Below, in pieces: positions 59,066 to 64,000 of a stretch of 64,000 bases of DNA; position 1 is the first letter of the stretch, and the number at the start of each line of letters is the position of its first letter. The stretch spans positions 124,001-188,000 of the forward strand of contig CAJUMX010000002.1 in assembly GCA_910587705.1 (NCBI GenBank), given 5' to 3'. The stretch is from an uncultured Oscillibacter sp. (lineage in GTDB: Bacteria > Bacillota > Clostridia > Oscillospirales > Oscillospiraceae). Made by a program: the position numbers and the translations under genes. The notes below the pieces were generated by a model. That model ran no database searches, was not told the origin of the DNA, and worked only from the letters and a program-made list of their open reading frames with translations.

Positions 59066-59845
59066 TCACCAATTTTTCCAGGCGGCGGCGCCGCCTTGCC
59101 ACAGCGCCTCCAGACGTCCCCGGTCCCGCTGAGTATCCATGCACTGCCAGAAGCCAGGATGCTTGTATATACCCAGCTTTCCCTCGCCAGCCAAAGTCTC
59201 CAGGGGCTCCCGCTCCAGAACGCAGCGCTCCTCCGCGCTGAGATACTGGAATGTCTCCGGCTCCATCACCATAAAGCCGCCGTTAATCCAGCCGCCGTCC
59301 TCCCGGGCCTTCTCCCGGAAGCCTGAGACAGTGGTCCCCGTCTCGTCCAGGTCCAGCACGCCGAACCGGCCCCCCGGCTGAACGCCTGTCAAAGTCACCA
59401 TTTTACCGGACGCCCGGTGCTGTTTCAGCAAGGCGTTCAGGTCCACATCGCTGACCCCGTCTCCGTAAGTCAGCATAAAGGGCTCCTCCTCTATGTACTT
59501 TTGCACGCGCTTGATTCGTGCTCCGGTCTGAGTGTTCAGCCCCGTATCCACTAAAGTTACCCGCCAGGGTTCCGCCACATTGGCGTGGACCGTCATTCGA
59601 TTTTCCGCTGCAAAATCAAAGGTCACATCGGAACGATGGAGGTAATAGTCAGCAAAATATTCTTTAATGACGTGCCCCTTATAGCCGCAGCAGATTATGA
59701 AATCATGGAAGCCAAAGCCAGAATAGTATTTCATGATATGCCACAGAATGGGCTGCCCACCAATTTCGACCATGGGCTTTGGCTTGAGGTGGCTTTCCTC
59801 ACTGATGCGGGTCCCAAGGCCGCCGGCCAGAATCACGACTTTCAT
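59066..59845 (-). CDS. rfbF: Glucose-1-phosphate cytidylyltransferase
   Basis: This 259-residue nucleotidyltransferase has VVILAGGLGTRISEES and HLKPKPMVEIGG, and FMLTYGDGVSDVDLNALLKQ. It makes CDP-glucose from CTP and glucose-1-phosphate, first step of the CDP-dideoxyhexose route. ATG 59845 preferred over the preceding GTG. Confidence 0.93.
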   Translation of the reverse strand: MKVVILAGGLGTRISEESHLKPKPMVEIGGQPILWHIMKYYSGFGFHDFIICCGYKGHVIKEYFADYYLHRSDVTFDFAAENRMTVHANVAEPWRVTLVDTGLNTQTGARIKRVQKYIEEEPFMLTYGDGVSDVDLNALLKQHRASGKMVTLTGVQPGGRFGVLDLDETGTTVSGFREKAREDGGWINGGFMVMEPETFQYLSAEERCVLEREPLETLAGEGKLGIYKHPGFWQCMDTQRDRGRLEALWQGGAAAWKNW

Positions 59846-59854
59846 CACAGCAAC

Positions 59855-61663
59855 TCAACTTCTTTCCGCCAAAAAGGCCTGCACCCAACTCTTCAGGTCC
59901 TTTTCGATTCCCTCAAAATCAATCTTCTCAAATGGGACGCCTTTTTCATGGTAAAATTTTATAACCTGAGCCTGCAAAGAGGGCATCAGATTTTCCTCAG
60001 CCGTATGCCATCTCTGCTCTCGTTTACAAATCTGCCAGTAAAGGAATGATTTGTCCATCTTAGCTTTTACGGCCGAAAAATTCCCAAACCTTTCTTCCAG
60101 CTCCTGCAAAATTTCCAGGCAGTTCCGATAATGGTCCTTCCAAATACTGGGCCAGTGGAACAGCGCATCCCATCGGTCTGACGAGCACGTAAAGGTCTTG
60201 CCTTTATATTTATACTCAAGGGATATCAAGGAGAAGGTGGCGTTGATCATATAGTCAAATATTTCATCCAGATCAGGCCCCCTCAGCATATCGCCCAATA
60301 TACACATTGCACCGCGTTCCTGCTGAATTCGCATCTGAGGAAGAAGGTACCACGTCCCAATATCCATCAGTTTATCGACATCAACCGACACGGCTTCCGC
60401 CTTGCCTATATACCACCCTTTGATTCCACTGTTTGAAACCTCATATTCGTTGGCTAAAAAAGCACTGCACACACTCTGTATATAGTTTGTGACAAAGGGG
60501 TTTCCAAAGTAGGATTCTATTCTCGGCAAAATATTGGACATTTTCAGGCAGGCACAGTTAAAGCAGGTCCCTGAAAAATACCGCACGCAGTCAATGGCCC
60601 ACTTTATCCCTTTGGTCCCTTTGGGGTATATTTCTGGTTCGCGCACGAGATAGCTCAGCGACTCGTCCTCTTCAAAAAACGCATCAAAAGCGACGGCACC
60701 TAAGGTTTGATGCGTATATAAGTACTCCAGTATAGCGCCCAAGTTCTCTATGGCCAGCAAGTCCTCGTCGCTGAGCATCAGAGCAAACTGTCCATTTGCC
60801 CGGCTTAAGGCACTCCAATAACTCATGTAGCATTTTCCGTTTTCCTCAAGGGCATCATACCGCAATCTGGAATCCGTTATGCTCTTGATTTCCTGATAGC
60901 CTTCCGTCCGAACTGTGGAACCTGTATTCAACAGAACAATTTCAATTTCCGCGTCATACTGGGCGGCCAAGGTATGACGCACGTTTTCCAGCGCCCGGTC
61001 CCCCCGGTTAAACGAGGGCATACAGATGGAAAGAAACACCCGGTCGGAGGGAACGCCGCGTCGAACCCTGGTGTCGTGGAGTTCCTCTATTACCGCGTCA
61101 TACTTTTCAGGCTCCGGGGAAAATACCTTCCTAGGCAGATAGGCGCCTGGGTTCTCCAAAAAGTAACGGCACATGTCCTCTGTCGCAGCAAAGAGCTTGA
61201 TATTCGGAGGCAGTACAGCCGGAAATTCCTCCAGTTTGAAAAAAGAGGCAAACCCTTGAAGCGTTTTGTTCAGAACTATGTAAATATTCTGCCATCTCTT
61301 TTGAAGGATGATGGGCATAAGCTCACGGATATCTCCATAGTCCGCAATCAAAATGCTTGTAAAGGTTTTCTCGACGCGCTCGTCCTCCTCATAAGGCTGC
61401 GCGGTAAAGGTTCCGCAAAGCCGGCCGGCCTCCCGATCCAGAACGAAATACGTCCCGTTCTCAATAGGGACAAAATCGAACGCGCATTCTTCATATTGCA
61501 CAGCGTTCTTCAATCGGCAATTCGCCTTGTAATTCTGCTGGAATGTCTCCTCATTCGGCCGGACAAAGCGTTCATAAAGCGTCTTGAATACCGCTTTTTG
61601 TCGATCTACGCTGTTTGGACCGTTTTCCATCTGCTCCGAAAATAAAATCTCAAAGCCCTTCAT
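59855..61663 (-). CDS. Large protein with central GT2 glycosyltransferase domain
   Basis: This 602-residue protein has a ~215-residue N-terminal region of unknown fold (ILIADYGDIRELMPIIL, KRWQNIYIVL), a GT2 domain at about 218-350 (FLSICMPSFNRGDRAL, LNTGST, FALMLSDEDLLA; DED may be the DxD-like metal site) and a long helical C-terminal part. It probably transfers a locus sugar to an acceptor. AAGGAG 10 bases upstream supports ATG 61663. AT-richer than the flanking CDP-sugar genes. Confidence 0.75.
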   Translation of the reverse strand: MKGFEILFSEQMENGPNSVDRQKAVFKTLYERFVRPNEETFQQNYKANCRLKNAVQYEECAFDFVPIENGTYFVLDREAGRLCGTFTAQPYEEDERVEKTFTSILIADYGDIRELMPIILQKRWQNIYIVLNKTLQGFASFFKLEEFPAVLPPNIKLFAATEDMCRYFLENPGAYLPRKVFSPEPEKYDAVIEELHDTRVRRGVPSDRVFLSICMPSFNRGDRALENVRHTLAAQYDAEIEIVLLNTGSTVRTEGYQEIKSITDSRLRYDALEENGKCYMSYWSALSRANGQFALMLSDEDLLAIENLGAILEYLYTHQTLGAVAFDAFFEEDESLSYLVREPEIYPKGTKGIKWAIDCVRYFSGTCFNCACLKMSNILPRIESYFGNPFVTNYIQSVCSAFLANEYEVSNSGIKGWYIGKAEAVSVDVDKLMDIGTWYLLPQMRIQQERGAMCILGDMLRGPDLDEIFDYMINATFSLISLEYKYKGKTFTCSSDRWDALFHWPSIWKDHYRNCLEILQELEERFGNFSAVKAKMDKSFLYWQICKREQRWHTAEENLMPSLQAQVIKFYHEKGVPFEKIDFEGIEKDLKSWVQAFLAERS

Positions 61664-61687
61664 GCCATCGCTCTCCTTCGCCATAGT

Positions 61688-62722
61688 CTAAACTTTTTGT
61701 TCCAATCCACCCAAATGCCTTGACAGCGCTTCCACTAAATGTGCAGCTCCATCTCCGTCTACTAGGCTCTGCATCCGGCGAGATATCTCCTGTCTGCCCA
61801 TTTGACCCGCTGCCAGACGCTCCAGCATTGAAAAAATCTTCTTTGGAAATTCAACCTCTTCACGGACATCCCCGGCGCAAGGCATCAGTTTTGCCGCGTC
61901 AAACGCCGCCGCGCCCTGAATTTGATTATCTGCCAGAATATACGTCACCGACGGCAGCCCACAGGCGCACAGCTCATAGAGCGTCGTTCCCGCCGCGGAG
62001 ACTGCCATGTCGCATTGCAGCATTAGGCCACACATGTCGGCTACCTGCCGGTGGGGTACAACATAAGGAGCCTTTGCCGCCAATTGTCTGATCCGCTCCG
62101 AATCCTGATTCATTGCTCCTAAAACAATGTGATAGACCGTACCTGGAACCGGGGGATGCTCTAACAGGTATTCCACACAACGCAGGGCAACGTGATACTG
62201 GTCCGTTCCGCCAGTGGAAATAAGAATTTGCTCCACCTGTTCCCGCGCCATGCGCGGAGCGAGATTCCGGAACTGTTCTCGAAGCGGGGCGTACCGGGGA
62301 CCCAAAAGATACGCCTTATTGGACGGATAGTGGACCGCATTTCCATAGAGGTTATAGTTTATAAGCAAATCCGCAGGATAATCAAAGGCATTCAAATCGT
62401 CCACATAAACCAAAGTGGTCTCCGCCCGGAGGGTGTTCATGTACTCAGGTGTGACGAAATAACTGTCCAGAATAACGCAGGAGGGCCGCTTTGCCTCCAA
62501 CAGCGGTAGAAGCATCGGAAGCTCTTCTTCCATGCGGTCATATGTGGAGCCCAGCACGGTACATTCATACCCTCGCTCCTGGATCAGCGGCCGCATATAG
62601 GGTTCCGCCGTTACAAAAGCGGCGGGAATGACCCTCTCCCGAAATGCGTCCGCCAGAGAAAGACAGCGCATAATATGGCCGGTGCCAATTTGGGGATTGC
62701 CGTCCGCTCGAAAATAAATCAT
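61688..62722 (-). CDS. pseG: PseG-like UDP-sugar hydrolase
   Basis: This 344-residue GT-B-like protein has IYFRADGNPQIGTGHIMRCL, YVDDLNAFDYPADLLINYN, QILISTGGTDQYHVALRC and AVSAAGTTLYELCACGLP. PseG hydrolyses UDP-2,4-diacetamido-2,4,6-trideoxy-altrose for pseudaminate synthesis. It is co-directional with a second NeuB-family synthase, so a second nonulosonate is likely. Substrate stereochemistry cannot be told from sequence. Confidence 0.85.
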   Translation of the reverse strand: MIYFRADGNPQIGTGHIMRCLSLADAFRERVIPAAFVTAEPYMRPLIQERGYECTVLGSTYDRMEEELPMLLPLLEAKRPSCVILDSYFVTPEYMNTLRAETTLVYVDDLNAFDYPADLLINYNLYGNAVHYPSNKAYLLGPRYAPLREQFRNLAPRMAREQVEQILISTGGTDQYHVALRCVEYLLEHPPVPGTVYHIVLGAMNQDSERIRQLAAKAPYVVPHRQVADMCGLMLQCDMAVSAAGTTLYELCACGLPSVTYILADNQIQGAAAFDAAKLMPCAGDVREEVEFPKKIFSMLERLAAGQMGRQEISRRMQSLVDGDGAAHLVEALSRHLGGLEQKV

Positions 62723-62758
62723 CGTTTCTCCCTCAAACCTTTTCAGATACCGCCAGAT

Positions 62759-63829
62759 TTACTCAAAATCGCTCCTGCGCAGATAACAGTCTTTTCCAAC
62801 CGTATGCCTCAGACGCTTTCCAATCAACGTCTCCGCCTCAAATGGAGGAATTCCGTCCGGATGAATGGGCCGCAAGGGAAATAGGTCCCTTGGTGTAACT
62901 ACAGTTCCTGCCTCCAATTCTCTAGTCGCATACAACGCTCGTCTTTGAATGACGGCAGATTCCTTCTCGTTCTCCTCGATTCTCTTTTCACCGTCGCCCA
63001 GAGCCTCAAACAATTCCAGAGAACGCCGGACCATTTCCCGCCAAGAATCCGGAGTCATGGAAAACCCGTGATCCGGGCCAACACGGCTGTTGTCATCCGT
63101 AAAATGCTTTTCGATGATACGGGCTCCCAACGCAATGGACCCCAACACCGTTACGTCTCCGTGAGTATGATCTGATAACCCCAAAACTGCGTTTGGATAC
63201 CGTTCCGCATACGTACGCAAAACATTCAAATTGATATATTTTAAGTTCTCCCGCGCGGCAGTATAATTCGTGTTGCATTGAAACAGTGCGTAACCGGCAG
63301 AGCTCTTTCCAATAATCTCTACTGCTCGATCCACATCCGCCAGTGAAGATGCGCCTGTCGCCAGCAACACTGGCTTTCCTTTGCCCGTAATATATTCCAA
63401 AATTTCCGTCCAAGTGATGTCGCCAGAGCCAATTTTAAACGCTGCTACATAGCGATCCGCTAAATCAACTGAGGACATGTCGTAAGGGCTGGTCATATAC
63501 TCAATGCCGACTTCTCTGCATTTGTTGTACAGTTGTTCAGACCAGTCGTCCCGGAGGCTGGCATCCTGATACACTTCAAACACTGACTTCTTCCAGCTTG
63601 CCTGATGAGAAAGCTGATGTCCCAGCGCCTCAAAGCCATATTTGCTAACAATCAAATTCGCCTTGAAGTTTTGGAACTTTGCCGCATCCGCTCCCGCCTC
63701 TTTCGCAAGCTCAATCAATTTATAGGCTCGGGCCAAATCGCCGTCATGATTTGCCGCAATATCGGCAATGAAATATGGCTTCTCACTTTTTGAAATCACG
63801 CGTTCGCCAATCTTTAAAGAAGCCCCCAT
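62759..63829 (-). CDS. Second NeuB-family nonulosonate synthase
   Basis: This 356-residue protein has FIADIAANHDGDLARAYKLI, AKFQNFKANL, YMTSPYDMSSVDL, LSDHTHGDVTVLGSI and EKHFTDDNSRVGPDHGFS, and a C-terminal SAF domain. It is clearly divergent from LegI at 45706-46701. The partner PseG-like gene 36 bases downstream suggests a pseudaminate-type product, though motif details differ from PseI. ATG 63829 has AAGGAG 8 bases upstream. Confidence 0.87.
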   Translation of the reverse strand: MGASLKIGERVISKSEKPYFIADIAANHDGDLARAYKLIELAKEAGADAAKFQNFKANLIVSKYGFEALGHQLSHQASWKKSVFEVYQDASLRDDWSEQLYNKCREVGIEYMTSPYDMSSVDLADRYVAAFKIGSGDITWTEILEYITGKGKPVLLATGASSLADVDRAVEIIGKSSAGYALFQCNTNYTAARENLKYINLNVLRTYAERYPNAVLGLSDHTHGDVTVLGSIALGARIIEKHFTDDNSRVGPDHGFSMTPDSWREMVRRSLELFEALGDGEKRIEENEKESAVIQRRALYATRELEAGTVVTPRDLFPLRPIHPDGIPPFEAETLIGKRLRHTVGKDCYLRRSDFE

Positions 63830-63834
63830 TGTCA

Positions 63835-64000
63835 TCACTCCTTATTTACAAAACAAAAATCGTTTCTGTTTGCAGACTGCCATTCGCTCAGTTCCTTCAT
63901 CATCTGCTCAAATGTCTTTTGCTGGTATGGAATATCCGTCCTTGTGCATTGAAGGCTTCGATCTATGGAAAAGTCTTTTGTCTCAACTATATCGACTCCC
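63835..64000 (-). CDS. C-terminal end of an unidentified gene (5' outside window)
   Basis: An open frame enters from the right edge and ends with TGA at 63837-63835, just inside the start region of the NeuB-family gene. The visible ~54 residues (ending QSANRNDFCFVNKE) do not identify the family. It is probably another gene of the same glycan locus. Confidence 0.55.
   Translation of the reverse strand, partial: GVDIVETKDFSIDRSLQCTRTDIPYQQKTFEQMMKELSEWQSANRNDFCFVNKE

Overview
The window looks like a chromosome segment of a GC-rich, spore-forming, Gram-positive gut clostridium, most likely Oscillospiraceae (Flavonifractor/Oscillibacter/Lawsonibacter-like). The evidence is the conserved yabM-mazG-rqcP-yabP-yabQ-divIC-yabR sporulation/division block, Firmicutes-type HemZ, long-form HPF and XpaC/TelA, strong AGGAGG ribosome sites, and TTGACA/TATAAT promoters. 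I see no rRNA, tRNA, transposase, integrase, CRISPR array or phage gene. The species assignment is inference.

Layout. (1) 1-10,400, plus strand: an AraC-type response regulator (5' end outside the window), a YesM/LytS-type sensor kinase and an unusual degenerate double ABC-ATPase-like protein. After a terminator and a good promoter comes a sugar ABC importer (RbsA/RbsC/RbsB type), then a type-B carboxylesterase, a Gfo/Idh/MocA oxidoreductase and a sugar-isomerase-like TIM barrel. This reads as sensing, import and catabolism of a sugar or acylated sugar derivative. (2) 10,480-27,960, minus strand: housekeeping and stress genes: FapA-like polymer protein, HPF, the yab block with an HU gene inserted, a SpoVB-type flippase, purine nucleoside phosphorylase, a zinc-ribbon protein, a uridine-kinase-like protein, HemZ, a glyoxalase-II-like hydrolase, D-Tyr-tRNA deacylase, RelA/SpoT and RecJ. 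(3) 28,100-38,240, mixed strands: DegV, a TPM-domain protein with an RGG-like tail, a small XRE regulator divergent from a DUF6809-like gene, XpaC/TelA with two small membrane proteins, a DUF6512-like protein, ArgS, DUF1934, MurI and an orphan.

(4) 38,330 to the window edge, all on the minus strand and tightly packed: about 25.7 kb of surface-glycan genes ending at a strong terminator. Read 5' to 3', it encodes a second nonulosonate route (NeuB-family synthase and PseG-like hydrolase), a GT2-containing protein, a CDP-3,6-dideoxyhexose route (RfbF, RfbG, RfbH) and a legionaminic-acid-type route (LegC, a PtmE-like nucleotidyltransferase, LegB, LegH, LegG, LegI). Interspersed are an FkbM methyltransferase, two paralogous SPASM radical-SAM enzymes, a ThDP enzyme and an SDR that together suggest a branched (yersiniose-like) sugar. 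The locus ends in an odd module: a cytosolic alkaline-phosphatase-superfamily protein, APS kinase, ATP sulfurylase, a Mor-like HTH, a cation/proton antiporter and a truncated pyruvate kinase. This distal module is the best candidate here for an undescribed system.

Starts were chosen from ribosome-binding sites, so several genes are shorter than the longest open frame. Family names come from motif recognition by eye, without any database search.
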